Notes: generated by a model not told the origin, from the sequence alone. DNA of 64,000 bases from Parahaliea mediterranea (GCF_003402235.1 NZ_QEWO01000002.1:620001-684000); one strand, 5' to 3'; shown: positions 1 to 11,003, counted from the first letter of the stretch. A program made the numbers and translations.

Positions 1-1412
1 GCGATGACGTACTCGTAACGCCGGCCGTCCCCCACCACGCCGACGGACTTAACCGGCAGGAACACGGCGAAGGCCTGGCTGGTTTTGTGGTACCAGTCGG
101 CGGCATGGAGTTCTTCGATGAAGATGGCATCGGCGCGGCGCAGCAGATCTGCATATTCTTTTTTCACTTCGCCCAGGATGCGCACGCCAAGCCCCGGCCC
201 CGGGAAGGGGTGGCGGTAAACCATGTCGTAGGGCAGGCCAAGCTCCAGGCCGATCTGGCGCACTTCGTCTTTGAACAGTTCGCGCAGGGGCTCTACCAGT
301 TCCAGCGCCATGTCGTCGGGCAGGCCACCCACGTTGTGGTGTGATTTGATCACGTGGGCCTTGCCGGTTTTGGCGCCGGCGGATTCGATCACGTCGGGGT
401 AGATGGTGCCCTGAGCCAGCCATTTCACATCGGTGATTTTGGCGGCCTCTTCGTCGAACACTTCGATGAAGGTGTTGCCGATGATCTTGCGCTTGGCTTC
501 CGGGTCATTTTCGCCCGCCAGTTTGCCCAAAAAGAGCGCTTCCCTGTCGGCGCGGATGACCTTCACACCCATATTGTCGGCAAACATTTTCATGACCTGG
601 TCACCTTCGTTCAGGCGCAGCAGGCCGTTATCCACGAACACGCAGGTGAGCTGGTCGCCAATTGCCTTGTGCAGCAGGGCCGCCACCACAGAGGAATCGA
701 CACCACCAGAGAGGCCGAGCAGTACCTTGTCGGTGCCGACCTGCTCGCGCACGCGCTGCACGGCGTCTTCAACGATATTGGCCGGGGTCCACAGGGCCTC
801 GCAGCCGCACTGCTCCAGCACAAAGTGCTCAAAAATGCGCTTGCCCTGCAGGGTGTGGGTCACTTCGGGATGGAACTGGATACCAAAGAAGGGCTTGCTC
901 TTGTGGGCCATGCCGGCAATGGGACAGGAGTCGGTCTCGGCGATCAGCTCAAAATCCGGCGGCAGCACGGTGACCTTGTCGCCGTGGCTCATCCACACGT
1001 CCAGCAGGGCAGTGCCCTGGTCGGTAATGTGGTCGCAGATGTCGTGCAGCAGGCCGCCATTGCCCACCTGGCGAATCTGGGCGTAGCCAAATTCGCTGGT
1101 GTCGGAGGGGGTCACCGCGCCGCCGAACTGCTCGGCCATGGTCTGCATGCCATAGCAGATGCCAAGCACCGGGATGTCCAGTTCAAACACCAGTTGCGGG
1201 GCCCGCGGCGAAGCATCCGCGGCCACGGATTCGGGGCCACCGGAGAGGATGATGCCGCTGGGCGCGAAGTCGCGAATCTCGTCGTCGCTCATGTCCCAGG
1301 CGCGAATTTCGCTGTACACACCCACTTCCCGCACGCGACGGGCGATGAGTTGGGTGTACTGGGAACCGAAATCGAGAATGAGGATTCTGCTGGCGTGAAT
1401 GTTGGCGGTCAT
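1..1412 (-). CDS. guaA: GMP synthase (glutamine-hydrolysing), C-terminus cut by window edge
   Basis: Converts XMP to GMP using ATP and glutamine in the cytosol, the last step of guanine nucleotide synthesis. The visible part is about 470 residues. The N-terminal class I amidotransferase domain shows the nucleophile motif GICYGMQ and the catalytic pair in HPEVTHT. The ATP pyrophosphatase domain follows with the P-loop GLSGGVDSS, and then the GMPS dimerisation domain. The family is about 525 residues, so roughly 55 C-terminal residues lie outside the window. The ATG start gives [20 protein letters not shown], as in homologues. It follows guaB on the same strand after a 78-base gap holding a GC-rich hairpin. 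Identity is certain; only the left end is missing. Confidence 0.97.
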   Translation of the reverse strand, partial: MTANIHASRILILDFGSQYTQLIARRVREVGVYSEIRAWDMSDDEIRDFAPSGIILSGGPESVAADASPRAPQLVFELDIPVLGICYGMQTMAEQFGGAVTPSDTSEFGYAQIRQVGNGGLLHDICDHITDQGTALLDVWMSHGDKVTVLPPDFELIAETDSCPIAGMAHKSKPFFGIQFHPEVTHTLQGKRIFEHFVLEQCGCEALWTPANIVEDAVQRVREQVGTDKVLLGLSGGVDSSVVAALLHKAIGDQLTCVFVDNGLLRLNEGDQVMKMFADNMGVKVIRADREALFLGKLAGENDPEAKRKIIGNTFIEVFDEEAAKITDVKWLAQGTIYPDVIESAGAKTGKAHVIKSHHNVGGLPDDMALELVEPLRELFKDEVRQIGLELGLPYDMVYRHPFPGPGLGVRILGEVKKEYADLLRRADAIFIEELHAADWYHKTSQAFAVFLPVKSVGVVGDGRRYEYVI

Positions 1413-1458
1413 GTTGATCCTGTTCAGTCTGCGGCGCCCCCGCCGCGGTTAAACCAGA

Positions 1459-1478
1459 GCGGGGCCCGAAGGCCCCGC
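1459..1478 (-). terminator. GC-rich hairpin between guaB and guaA (possible partial terminator or attenuator)
   Basis: On the minus strand, just after the guaB stop, the sequence folds as GCGGGGCC-TTCG-GGCCCCGC, a stable stem capped by a TTCG tetraloop. There is no run of T after it, only CTCTGGTTTAA, so it is a poor intrinsic terminator. It may instead reduce read-through into guaA or stabilise the guaB 3' end. Confidence 0.5.
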
Positions 1479-1490
1479 ACCGTGTTCTGT

Positions 1491-2960
1491 TTAGCGCACC
1501 GGGTAGTTCGGCGCTTCCTTGGTGATCGATACGTCGTGCACGTGGCTTTCCGACATGCCGGCGTTGGTCACCCGCACAAATTCCGGTCGGGTGCGCATCT
1601 GGTCCATGGTGGTGCTACCGGTGTAACCCATGGCGGAGCGCACGCCCCCCATCAGCTGGTGAATGATGGCAGACACCGGCCCTTTGTAGGGCACGCGGCC
1701 TTCGATGCCCTCGGGCACCAGCTTTTCGGCGCCCTTGCTGGCGTCCTGGAAGTAGCGGTCGGAGGAGCCCTGGGTTTTGGACATGGCTCCCAGCGAACCC
1801 ATGCCGCGGTAGGCCTTGTAGGTACGCCCCTGGTACAGCTCCACCTCGCCGGGGGCCTCTTCGGTGCCGGCGAACATGCTGCCCATCATCACCGCGTGAG
1901 CGCCGGCGACGATGGCCTTGGCAATGTCACCGGAGAAGCGAATGCCGCCGTCGGCAATCACCGGGATGTCGTGTTCCTGCAACGCCTCAATCACGTTGGC
2001 AATGGCGGTGATCTGCGGCACGCCGGTGCCGGTGACGATGCGGGTGGTGCAGATGGAGCCGGGGCCGATGCCCACCTTCACGCCATCGGCGCCAGCCTCC
2101 GCCAGGGCCAGGGCGGCGGCGCCGGTGGCGATATTGCCGCCGATCACCTGGATGGACGGGTATTCCGCCTTGATTTTGCGCACCCGCTCAATCACGTTGC
2201 GGGAGTGGCCGTGGGCGGTGTCCACCACCAGCACGTCCACACCCGCACGCACCAGGGCGGCCACGCGGTCGTCGGTGTCGGGGCTGGTGCCGACCGAGGC
2301 GCCTACGCGCAGCTGGCCGTAGGAGTCCTTGCAGGCGTGGGGGAAGCTTTCGGCCTTGTCGAAGTCCTTGACGGTGATCATGCCGCACAGGTCAAAGTTG
2401 TCGTTCACCACCAGGATTTTTTCGATGCGGTGCTGGTGCAACAGGCGCTGCACTTCCTCGGCGCTGGCGCCCTCCTTCACGGTGACCAGTTTGTCCTTGG
2501 GAGTCATGATGCTGGAAACCAGCTTGGTGGGGTCGGACTCAAAGCGCACGTCGCGGCGGGTGACGATGCCCACCAGATCCTCGCCGTTCAGCACCGGCAC
2601 GCCGGAAAAACCGTGGGCGGTGGTGAGTTCGTGCAGCTCGGCAATGGTGGCGTTCTGCTGAATGGTGATCGGGTCCTTCACCACGCCACTTTCGAACTTC
2701 TTCACCCGGCGCACCTGGTCGGCCTGCTCGGCGATGGTCATGCTCTTGTGGATGATGCCGATGCCGCCCTCCTGGGCCATGGCAATGGCAAGGCGAGCCT
2801 CGGTGACGGTATCCATGGCGGCAGACACCAGGGGGATGTTAAGCTCGATCTCCCGGGTGAGGCGGGTCTTCAGCGACACATCGGTCGCCACCACCTCGGA
2901 GTAGCCCGGAACAAGCAGAACATCATCGAAAGTCAGGGCTTCCTGGGCAATACGCAGCAT
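1491..2960 (-). CDS. guaB: inosine-5'-monophosphate dehydrogenase
   Basis: Oxidises IMP to XMP with NAD+, the committed step toward GMP. The product is 489 residues, the usual bacterial length. It starts [20 protein letters not shown], has two CBS domains inserted around residues 90-205, and carries the catalytic cysteine C304 in GPGSICTTR followed by the flap region GMGSLGAM. The open frame runs upstream past this ATG toward xseA, but the conserved N-terminus fixes the start here. A TATAAT box lies 41 bases upstream. It is divergent from xseA and is followed by guaA, the common gammaproteobacterial arrangement. Confidence 0.98.
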   Translation of the reverse strand: MLRIAQEALTFDDVLLVPGYSEVVATDVSLKTRLTREIELNIPLVSAAMDTVTEARLAIAMAQEGGIGIIHKSMTIAEQADQVRRVKKFESGVVKDPITIQQNATIAELHELTTAHGFSGVPVLNGEDLVGIVTRRDVRFESDPTKLVSSIMTPKDKLVTVKEGASAEEVQRLLHQHRIEKILVVNDNFDLCGMITVKDFDKAESFPHACKDSYGQLRVGASVGTSPDTDDRVAALVRAGVDVLVVDTAHGHSRNVIERVRKIKAEYPSIQVIGGNIATGAAALALAEAGADGVKVGIGPGSICTTRIVTGTGVPQITAIANVIEALQEHDIPVIADGGIRFSGDIAKAIVAGAHAVMMGSMFAGTEEAPGEVELYQGRTYKAYRGMGSLGAMSKTQGSSDRYFQDASKGAEKLVPEGIEGRVPYKGPVSAIIHQLMGGVRSAMGYTGSTTMDQMRTRPEFVRVTNAGMSESHVHDVSITKEAPNYPVR

Positions 2961-3000
2961 AGGGTTGCTCTCCGGCTGGCGGGTGAAAGTTAAACGTGCA

Positions 3001-3030
3001 ATTATAAATCCTCCGCCTCCCCCAGGTAAA
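3001..3030 (-). promoter_or_regulatory. predicted guaB promoter
   Basis: On the minus strand a perfect TATAAT (3001-3006) is preceded 18 bases upstream by TTTACC (3025-3030). The predicted transcript start is about 35 bases before the guaB ATG. The same short interval must also carry the xseA promoter on the other strand. Assigned by eye only. Confidence 0.55.
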
Positions 3031-3051
3031 CAAAAGTAAGCGCCTCCCCTT

Positions 3052-4518
3052 GTGTCCAGTACCCGCTTTCCCCCCCAATTCCCGTCGTCCGGCGCACCCG
3101 CCGACACAGCCACCCGGCCCGAACCCGCCACACTCACCGTAACCCAGCTCAACAGCCAGGTGCGGCGCCTGCTGGAGTCGAGCTTTGACTTCGTGTGGGT
3201 CGAGGGGGAAATCAGCAACTTTGCCGCTCCCTCCTCCGGACACTGGTACTTCTCGCTGAAGGACAGCGGCGCCCAGGTGCGCTGCGCCATGTTTCGCAAC
3301 CGCAACCAGCGGGTGCGCCTGCAACCGAAGAACGGCGACCACATTCGCCTGCGCTGCCGGGTATCCCTGTACGAGGGCCGCGGCGAATTCCAGCTGATCG
3401 CCGAGTTTATGGAACCCGCCGGGGCCGGCGCCCTGCAGGCGGCCTTTGACCAGCTCAAGGCCAGGCTGCAAGCCGAGGGCCTGTTCGCACCGGAGCGCAA
3501 ACGCCCCCTGCCCACGCCCATTCACCACCTGGGCATTGTGACCTCCCCCACTGGCGCCGCCATTCACGACATGCTCACCGTGCTGGAGCGGCGCTGGCCG
3601 GCCATGCGGATTTACCTGCTGCCGGTTGCTGTGCAGGGGGTGGCCGCGGCGGGGGAGATTGCCGCCGCCATCAAGCGCGCCAACCAGCTGGCCGCCAGCG
3701 GTGAGGTGCCGCTGGATGCCATTATCGTCGGCCGTGGCGGCGGCTCCCTGGAGGACCTGTGGGCCTTCAACGAGGAAGCGGTGGCCAGGGCCATTGTCGC
3801 CAGCGCCCTGCCGGTAGTCAGCGCCGTGGGCCACGAGGTGGATTTCACCATTGCCGACATGGCCGCCGACGTGCGCGCCGCAACGCCTTCGGCGGCGGCG
3901 GAGCTGGTCAGCCCCGATCGCGAGGAGTGGCTGGCCCGCCTGCAGCAACTGGAAGGCCGCCTGCAGCGCGCCATGGCCCACAGGCTGGCCGAGGCCCAGG
4001 GCCAGCTGGTGCAAATGCGCAAGCGCCTGCGCCACCCCGGCCAGCAATTGCGGGAGCAGGCCCAGCGGCTGGACGATCTGGAACAGCGCCTGGTGCGCGC
4101 CCAGCGCCACCAGTTGCAGCGCCGCCGCGCCGAGCTGGCCCTGCTGGAGAGCCGCCTGCAGGCCCGCTCTCCCCTGGCCCGCCTGCGGCAGCTGCAGCAG
4201 CAACTGGCTTTGCTGGAACAGCGCCTGCAGGGCGCCATTCAGCGCCAGCTGGGGCGGGCCCGCGACCGCCTGGGCCAGCTGGGTCAGCTGCTGGATTCGG
4301 TGAGCCCCCTGGCCACCCTGGGCCGGGGTTACAGTGTGCTGAGCAGCGAGACGGGCGGGGTGATCCGCAATGCCGATGAGGTGGCGATTGGCCAGCGCCT
4401 GAACGCCCGGCTGGCCCGGGGCCGGCTGGCGCTCAGGGTGGAGAGCAAAAGCCTTGAGGAGACGGCGGCGCCATCAGATGCCGATGACGGCCACCAGGAT
4501 CAGCACCGCCGTGAGTGA
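3052..4518 (+). CDS. xseA: exodeoxyribonuclease VII large subunit
   Basis: Large subunit of exonuclease VII, which degrades single-stranded DNA together with XseB. The product is 488 residues, slightly longer than the roughly 455 of E. coli. It has an OB-fold at residues 30-125 ([23 protein letters not shown]), the catalytic domain with [11 protein letters not shown] and [11 protein letters not shown], then [12 protein letters not shown] long Gln/Arg/Leu-rich coiled coil spans about residues 290-430, and the C-terminal motif LGRGYSVL follows. A GTG start is used; the first 25 residues are Pro/Ala-rich and not conserved, so the true start could be slightly further in. xseB is not in the window. 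The 3' end overlaps a small gene on the other strand. Confidence 0.96.
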   Translation: MSSTRFPPQFPSSGAPADTATRPEPATLTVTQLNSQVRRLLESSFDFVWVEGEISNFAAPSSGHWYFSLKDSGAQVRCAMFRNRNQRVRLQPKNGDHIRLRCRVSLYEGRGEFQLIAEFMEPAGAGALQAAFDQLKARLQAEGLFAPERKRPLPTPIHHLGIVTSPTGAAIHDMLTVLERRWPAMRIYLLPVAVQGVAAAGEIAAAIKRANQLAASGEVPLDAIIVGRGGGSLEDLWAFNEEAVARAIVASALPVVSAVGHEVDFTIADMAADVRAATPSAAAELVSPDREEWLARLQQLEGRLQRAMAHRLAEAQGQLVQMRKRLRHPGQQLREQAQRLDDLEQRLVRAQRHQLQRRRAELALLESRLQARSPLARLRQLQQQLALLEQRLQGAIQRQLGRARDRLGQLGQLLDSVSPLATLGRGYSVLSSETGGVIRNADEVAIGQRLNARLARGRLALRVESKSLEETAAPSDADDGHQDQHRRE

Positions 4519-4566
4519 GGCGGTGCCCAGCAGAACGGTTTCTGCCACGTCGTATTTTTGCGCCAT
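4474..4566 (-). CDS. 30-residue single-helix membrane protein
   Basis: A complete short frame encodes 30 residues beginning MAQKYDVAETVLLG and ending in a Leu/Val/Ala/Ile-rich helix to the C-terminus ([10 protein letters not shown]). A GGGAGGG ribosome site lies six bases before the ATG, better than that of many neighbours. The last 45 bases run antisense to the end of xseA. The layout (short polar N-terminus, one transmembrane helix, no C-terminal tail) fits a small inner-membrane regulatory or accessory subunit. I recognise no family. It could be chance, but the ribosome site and the clean hydrophobic profile argue for a real gene. Confidence 0.6.
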   Translation of the reverse strand: MAQKYDVAETVLLGTASLTAVLILVAVIGI

Positions 4567-4684
4567 GGTGCGCCCTCCCGCCGCCTGATACAGACAAGCC
4601 TAGCAAGGCGCGGCAATGCTGCCGGGATCTTTGGGTGAAGAATTGCCGCCGGTGCCGCCTTGACAGCGGCGCCCGCGGAGACGG

Positions 4685-5332
4685 TCAGTACTTCGCCGGT
4701 AAGCGAGTATTAATTATGATGTGGCGTCCCTCGAAGCGGATGTACTCGCCGATGGTGAGATCCTTGAGGATGCGCGCCACCATCTCGCGGGAGGCGCCAA
4801 CGCGATCGGCGATATCCTGCTGGGTGAGCTTCTCGGGAATGTAAAGGGTGCCATCGCCGCGCTCTTCCGACAGGTCCATGAGCACATTGGCCACCCGGCC
4901 GTACACATCCTGCAGGGCCAGGCTTTTCACATCCGCAGTGAGCTTGCGCACACGCTGGGCCAGGTTGCGAATCAACTGTCGGGAGATGTTCGGGTACTGG
5001 TCCAGCACCCGGTTGAAGTCTTCCTTGTAGATGATGCAGAAGCTGGACTTCTCCACCGTGCGCACGGAGGCGGAACGCACCGAGTCATCAAGCAGGGCCA
5101 GCTCGCCGAAGTAATCGCCGGCGCCCTGGGTGTTCATGATGAACTCCTTGCCGTTCTTGTCGCTGCAGTACACCTTGACCTTGCCGCTCTCGATAATGAA
5201 CAGCGAGTCTGCCGGATCGTTCTCGTGGATCACCACGGTATTTTTGGGGAACGATCGGCTGGTACTGCTGGATGACAGTGCATCCAGTTCTTCCCGAGAC
5301 AACCCCTGGAAGATTTCTACTTGTTGCAACAT
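4685..5332 (-). CDS. Crp/Fnr-family transcription regulator, probably cyclic-nucleotide binding
   Basis: Dimeric cytosolic regulator of 215 residues. An N-terminal cyclic-nucleotide-binding beta-roll holds the phosphate-binding cassette FGELALLDDSVRSAS; the Glu and the Arg-Ser pair match the residues that hold cAMP in E. coli CRP. A long C-helix follows, then a winged helix-turn-helix with LTQQDIADRVGASREMVARI. There is no N-terminal cysteine cluster, so it is not an oxygen-sensing Fnr. The start at MLQQVEIFQGLS matches the family; the frame is open for another 27 codons upstream. It is divergent from a cyclase / receiver / kinase operon, which makes that cyclase a plausible ligand source. 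Confidence 0.9.
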   Translation of the reverse strand: MLQQVEIFQGLSREELDALSSSSTSRSFPKNTVVIHENDPADSLFIIESGKVKVYCSDKNGKEFIMNTQGAGDYFGELALLDDSVRSASVRTVEKSSFCIIYKEDFNRVLDQYPNISRQLIRNLAQRVRKLTADVKSLALQDVYGRVANVLMDLSEERGDGTLYIPEKLTQQDIADRVGASREMVARILKDLTIGEYIRFEGRHIIINTRLPAKY

Positions 5333-5429
5333 GCGTTCTGTACCTGCCCCGTGATTAGCCTTGTCCCTTAAGCTACGCCGCCAATAGTAACCCAAACTTT
5401 GCGGGATGCGCACCCGTAGGGTCCAAAAC

Positions 5430-5462
5430 GCGGCACAGTTGTTGCCGCATTGTTACTGTAAC
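5430..5462. promoter_or_regulatory. two inverted repeats in the divergent Crp/cyclase promoter region
   Basis: The first repeat has arms GCGGCA and TGCCGC separated by seven bases (5430-5448). The second is an 11-base perfect palindrome, GTTAC-T-GTAAC (5452-5462). Both lie in the 207-base gap between the divergent genes, upstream of a TATACT box at 5501. They are candidate operators; neither matches the classic CRP or Fnr consensus. Confidence 0.45.
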
Positions 5463-5500
5463 GAATGAATTGGCCGTTTCCACACTCCCCTGGCCCTCGT

Positions 5501-5506
5501 TATACT
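5501..5506 (+). promoter_or_regulatory. predicted -10 box of the cyclase operon
   Basis: TATACT lies 34 bases before the GTG start of the cyclase gene, with no convincing -35 box, as expected for an activator-dependent promoter. It lies downstream of the alternative ATG at 5465, which favours the GTG at 5540 as the true start. Confidence 0.45.
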
Positions 5507-5539
5507 CGCCCCACACCCCCAAGCAGACCCGAACCCCCT

Positions 5540-6985
5540 GTGACCAGCACTTTGCAACAGGCCGCCATACTCTGGAGCGATGCCCTCCTGCGTACGTTGA
5601 TAGAGCTGCGCGCCCTGTATGAGCGCGACGGCCCGACCCTCAACGACATGGCGCAGGAGGACTTCGGCAAGCTGTTTATTGCCGGCGAGCGCCTGGAGCG
5701 TTGCCTGGGCGCCGGGCAGGACAGGGAGGCGCGCCACGAGCTTATGAACGTGCTGGCCGCCATCCGCGGCTACGCCGAAATGCTGCAGGAGGACCTCGCA
5801 GCCAGCCACGGCGAACTGTCCGACTCCCTCAGCCGGCTGCTGAAGGCGGTGCAGACCGCCGACGCCGGGGGCGAAACCTCCTCCCGTGGCCGCAGCGCCA
5901 GCGTCACTTCCGAGCCGGGCTTTATCCTGGCCGTGGACGACCGCCAGGAAAACCGCGAGCTGGTGGCCCGCTACCTGTCACGCTCCGGCCACCTGGTGGT
6001 GACCGCCGCCAGCGGCGAGGAAGCCCTGCGCACCCTGGAGCAGGCCGACGTGGACGTGGTGCTGCTGGATCTGGTGATGCCGGGCATGGACGGGCGCGAA
6101 GTGCTGCGACGCATCAAGGAGCACGAAGACTGGCGCGCCACGCCGGTCATTGTTATCTCCGGCCACCAGGACATGGAGGACATCATCGAATGCATTGAAG
6201 CGGGCGCCGACGACTACCTGTTCAAGCCCTTCAACCCGGTGTTGCTGCAGGCCCGCATCAAGGCGGGCATCGAGCGCAAGCGCTGGCACGACCGCGAGGA
6301 ACTCTACCGCCAGCAACTGGAGCGCAACGAGAAGTTCATCCGCGCCACTTTCGGCCGCTACCTGTCGGACGAGATCGTCACCGACATCCTGGAGCGCCCC
6401 GAAGGCCTGGAACTGGGGGGCGATTTGCGGGAGGTGACCATCATGATGTCCGACATCCGCGGCTTCACCACCCTCAGCGAGCGGCTGCCCCCCGATGCGG
6501 TGGTGAAAATGCTCAACCGCTACCTGGGCACCATGACCGACATCATCATGGCCCACCAGGGCACCATCGATGAATTCCTGGGCGATGCCATTCTGGCCGT
6601 GTTCGGCGCGCCACTGGCACGGGAGGACGACGCCGACCGCGCCGTGCGCTGCGCCCTGGCCATGCAGGCGGCCATGGCGGACATCAACGCCCAGAACCGG
6701 GCCGAGGGGCTGCCCGAGGTGGAAACCGGCATCGCCCTCAATACCGGCGTGGTCATTGCCGGCAATATCGGCTCCGAGCGGCGCAGCAAATACGGCTTTG
6801 TGGGCCACCCGATGAACGTCACCTCGCGCATCGAGGACCACTGCGCCGGCGGCGAAACCCTGATCTCCCGCAGCACCCTGGACAAACTCGACGGCCACTA
6901 CCGGGTGGCCGAGCCCCTCACCCTGAAAGTGAAAGGCATCGACCAGGAAGTGGAAGTCTATCGCCTGCAGGGGGATGCGCCATGA
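5540..6985 (+). CDS. response regulator with class III nucleotide cyclase output domain
   Basis: Two-component output protein of 481 residues from the GTG start (an ATG at 5465 would add 25). Residues 1-115 form a helical region, possibly an Hpt-like or dimerisation segment. The receiver domain spans 127-245 with acidic pair DD near 132 and phospho-acceptor D177 in LLDLVMPGMDG. A coiled linker follows, then a class III adenylate/guanylate cyclase domain (295-475) with metal ligands D305 (MSDIRGF) and D349 (FLGDA) and transition-state residues N426 and R430. The base-selecting lysine position is Glu (E345) and its partner is Gly (G419), so cAMP versus cGMP cannot be called. Four-base ATGA overlap with the next gene. 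Confidence 0.93.
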   Translation: MTSTLQQAAILWSDALLRTLIELRALYERDGPTLNDMAQEDFGKLFIAGERLERCLGAGQDREARHELMNVLAAIRGYAEMLQEDLAASHGELSDSLSRLLKAVQTADAGGETSSRGRSASVTSEPGFILAVDDRQENRELVARYLSRSGHLVVTAASGEEALRTLEQADVDVVLLDLVMPGMDGREVLRRIKEHEDWRATPVIVISGHQDMEDIIECIEAGADDYLFKPFNPVLLQARIKAGIERKRWHDREELYRQQLERNEKFIRATFGRYLSDEIVTDILERPEGLELGGDLREVTIMMSDIRGFTTLSERLPPDAVVKMLNRYLGTMTDIIMAHQGTIDEFLGDAILAVFGAPLAREDDADRAVRCALAMQAAMADINAQNRAEGLPEVETGIALNTGVVIAGNIGSERRSKYGFVGHPMNVTSRIEDHCAGGETLISRSTLDKLDGHYRVAEPLTLKVKGIDQEVEVYRLQGDAP

Positions 6986-7356
6986 GCGCCGCGCGCCCCG
7001 TCCTGCTGGTGGAGGACAACGAACTCAACCGCGACATGCTGGTGCGCCGCCTGAAGCGCGCAGGCATCGCGGTGATCAGCGCCGGCGACGGGGCCGAAGC
7101 CCTGCGGCTGATGGCCGAGGAGCAGCCGGCGGTGGTGCTGATGGACATGAACCTGCCGGTGATGGACGGCTGGACCGCGGTGCGCACCGCCCGCGCCGAT
7201 GCGAGCCTGTGTGATATCCCCATCATCGCCCTCACCGCCCACGCCATGGACGCCGACCGCCAGAGCGCCATCGACGCCGGCTGCGACGACTACGCCACCA
7301 AGCCCATCGACTTCCCCGGCCTGCTGGCCAAAATCGAGAAACTGGCCAGCGCATGA
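6982..7356 (+). CDS. single-domain response regulator (CheY-like)
   Basis: A stand-alone receiver of 124 residues. The acidic pocket is in VEDNELNRD, the phospho-acceptor is D55 in [12 protein letters not shown], Thr/Ser and Lys switch residues are in IIALTAHAM and DYATKPID. No output domain is attached, so it acts by protein contact or as a phosphate relay or sink. It sits between the receiver-cyclase and the kinase, overlapping each by four bases (ATGA), which implies translational coupling and shared stoichiometry. The cognate kinase is very probably the next gene. Confidence 0.94.
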   Translation: MSAARPVLLVEDNELNRDMLVRRLKRAGIAVISAGDGAEALRLMAEEQPAVVLMDMNLPVMDGWTAVRTARADASLCDIPIIALTAHAMDADRQSAIDAGCDDYATKPIDFPGLLAKIEKLASA

Positions 7357-8882
7357 GTCTTCGCCGCCGACTGACCCTGTCGCTGTTTGCCATCCTTATC
7401 CTGTTTGCGGCCAACGTGGGCACCCACTTCTGGGGCAGCTACGCGCGAAACGAGAGCATGATCGCCTACCGCAACTCGGTGAATGCGGCGCGCCTGTCCA
7501 CCGACCTGGAACAGCAGCTGGACAACCAGCGCCAGCAGATTCTGGTGCTGGCCACCCTGCGTGAAACCACCGGGGAGCCATTGGAGGCCCAGGAGCTGGC
7601 CCGGGCCGAGACCGACATTGCCGACATTCGCGGCAAGGTCAGCCAGCTGGGGGAACTCAGCCACGAAGTCACCCAGCTGCATTTCCAGAAGCTCAAGGAC
7701 AGCAGCGACGACCTGCTGGATAGCTGGCTGGCCTACTACCGCAACTACAACGACGCCAATTACCAGGCGGACATGGACGACCCCATCCCCTACCTGGAGG
7801 CGGTGCAGCGCCTGAAGGAGCTGGAACAGCGCCAGGCCTTTATCTCGGTGCAGCGGGCCAACGTGATCGACCGCACCATCGCCCTCACCGACCGCATTAC
7901 CGTCATTGGCTTTCTCGGCTCCATCCTGCTCACCGCCATCCTTGGTTTTTTCCTGGTGCGCTACACCAACCGCTCCCTCAAGCGGCTGAAAACCGGCACC
8001 CAGCGCATTGGCAGCGGCGAGCTGAACTACCGCATCAACAATATCGATGACAGCGGCGAGCTAGGCGACCTGGCCCAGGCCTTTAACGACATGGCCGACA
8101 AGTTGCGCAAGGCAATCTACGAGGTGCGCCAGGCCAAGGAGGATGCCGACGAGGCCAACGCCGCCAAGAGCATCTTCCTGGCCAATGTCAGCCACGAGTT
8201 GCGCACCCCGCTGAACGCCATCATCGGCTACAGCGAAATGCTGCACGACGAACTGGACGACGACACCGAGGTGGACCGGGCGCAGTTCCAACGCGACCTG
8301 GACAAGATCGTCCTGTCCGGCCGGCAGCTGCTGTCGCTGATCAACGACATTCTCGATTTGTCCAAGATCGAAACCGGCAAGATGGACCTGCACAGCGAGC
8401 AGTTCAGCCCGGCGGAGGTGCTGCAGCAGGTCTGCGACTCCATCCAGCCCCTGCTGAAAGAGCGCAACAACACCCTCAGCCTCACCGGCCTTGGCAAGTT
8501 GCCGCTGCTGCACAACGACGCCACAAAATTCCGGCAGATATTCATCAATCTGCTCAGCAACGCCTGCAAATTCACCGAGAACGGCGACATCAGTGTCAGC
8601 GCCGCCCCGGTGGAAGGGCGCGAAGGCTGGTACCAGTTCGGGGTCAGCGACACCGGCATCGGCATGGATGACGAGCAGCAGGCAAGGGTGTTCGAGGCCT
8701 TTGTGCAGGCGGAATCATCCACCAGCGCCAACTACGGTGGCACCGGCCTCGGCCTGGCCTTGTGTCGGGAATACAGCGAGTTGATGGGGGGCGGGATCAG
8801 CGTGCGCAGCCAGCCCGGCCAGGGGGCGACCTTTACTGTCGTGCTCCCCGCTGACCCAGCGTCAGTTCGCGCAGCCGCTTGA
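7353..8882 (+). CDS. membrane-bound sensor histidine kinase
   Basis: Inner-membrane kinase of 509 residues. One transmembrane helix lies at about 6-24, a mostly helical sensor of about 155 residues follows with no obvious ligand family, and a second helix lies at about 182-204. A HAMP linker, a HisKA domain with phospho-acceptor H281 in [20 protein letters not shown], and a HATPase domain with N box (LLSNACKF), DTGIGMD and GGTGLGLAL follow. It has no attached receiver; two separate receivers are encoded just upstream with four-base overlaps. Its final 50 bases overlap the end of the convergent lipoprotein gene on the other strand. Confidence 0.95.
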   Translation: MSLRRRLTLSLFAILILFAANVGTHFWGSYARNESMIAYRNSVNAARLSTDLEQQLDNQRQQILVLATLRETTGEPLEAQELARAETDIADIRGKVSQLGELSHEVTQLHFQKLKDSSDDLLDSWLAYYRNYNDANYQADMDDPIPYLEAVQRLKELEQRQAFISVQRANVIDRTIALTDRITVIGFLGSILLTAILGFFLVRYTNRSLKRLKTGTQRIGSGELNYRINNIDDSGELGDLAQAFNDMADKLRKAIYEVRQAKEDADEANAAKSIFLANVSHELRTPLNAIIGYSEMLHDELDDDTEVDRAQFQRDLDKIVLSGRQLLSLINDILDLSKIETGKMDLHSEQFSPAEVLQQVCDSIQPLLKERNNTLSLTGLGKLPLLHNDATKFRQIFINLLSNACKFTENGDISVSAAPVEGREGWYQFGVSDTGIGMDDEQQARVFEAFVQAESSTSANYGGTGLGLALCREYSELMGGGISVRSQPGQGATFTVVLPADPASVRAAA

Positions 8883-9444
8883 GGGCTTCCTCGCGCTTCT
8901 GCAGGTCTTCCTGCAGCATGCTGTTATTGCTTTCCAGCTCCGAGATGTGGCGGTCCATCATGGCGAAGGACTCCAGCGCATCGCGCATGATCAGGCTGGT
9001 GGGATGCACCTTCATGTCCGGGGTCAGTTCCTTGTTCAGGCGGCGCCAGCTCTTGCGCGACGCCTCCGGGTCCAGAAAGGGGCTGCTGGACACCATGCTG
9101 ACAAAGGCAATACCAATGCCCGCTTCCCACTCCGCTTCCGGCGAAGATTCCAGCCGCTGGTAACGCTGGAAGTACTTCACCGCCTCGATGTGATCCCCCC
9201 GGGATAGGGCGTCGTAGCCGCGCTCCAGAAAGGTCTGGTCGCGCGTTGCGGCCTGCGCTTCGCTCCCACCGCAGTCGCAGGGCGCCGGGGCGGCCTGCTG
9301 CGGCAGGTTGAGGGTCAACTCCGGCACTGTTTGCGCGTCAGTCGGCGCCGCCGCGCTGACGGGTTGCTCCGGCACCGGCGCGCAGGCCGCCAGGCCCGCG
9401 CTCAACAGGACAATCGGAAGGGTTCGCGAAATCAGTTGCGGCAT
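8833..9444 (-). CDS. predicted lipoprotein with C-terminal coiled coil
   Basis: A 203-residue secreted protein. The signal peptide ends in the lipobox LAAC, giving a lipidated cysteine at about residue 21. A Pro/Ala-rich linker follows, then a helical region with the spacing of a tetratricopeptide-like repeat ([21 protein letters not shown]). A coiled coil at about 165-195 ends in basic residues. I cannot assign a family. Some kinase operons carry a lipoprotein partner, but this gene is on the opposite strand, tail-to-tail with the kinase and overlapping its last 50 bases, so co-expression is not implied. Confidence 0.8.
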   Translation of the reverse strand: MPQLISRTLPIVLLSAGLAACAPVPEQPVSAAAPTDAQTVPELTLNLPQQAAPAPCDCGGSEAQAATRDQTFLERGYDALSRGDHIEAVKYFQRYQRLESSPEAEWEAGIGIAFVSMVSSSPFLDPEASRKSWRRLNKELTPDMKVHPTSLIMRDALESFAMMDRHISELESNNSMLQEDLQKREEALKRLRELTLGQRGARQ

Positions 9445-9503
9445 CGCCTTGGGTCAGGTTGGAAAGTGGCCACAGTGTAGCACTTTTCCCGCCGGTGACT
9501 GGC

Positions 9504-10991
<1,488 letters not shown>

Positions 10992-11003
10992 GCTTGTCGT
11001 TCC

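Noticed and set aside
354-2993. Very long plus-strand open frame opposite guaA and guaB
   Set aside because: Its translation is low-complexity, His/Gly/Val-rich and matches no family. It is the antisense shadow of two certain GC-rich genes.
2923-4203. Long minus-strand frame opposite xseA
   Set aside because: Gln/Leu/Ala-rich shadow of xseA; the real strand has all exonuclease VII motifs.
5465-5539. ATG at 5465 as the cyclase start
   Set aside because: The predicted -10 box lies downstream of it and the extra residues are Pro/Arg-rich without a ribosome site; the GTG at 5540 is preferred, though not proven.
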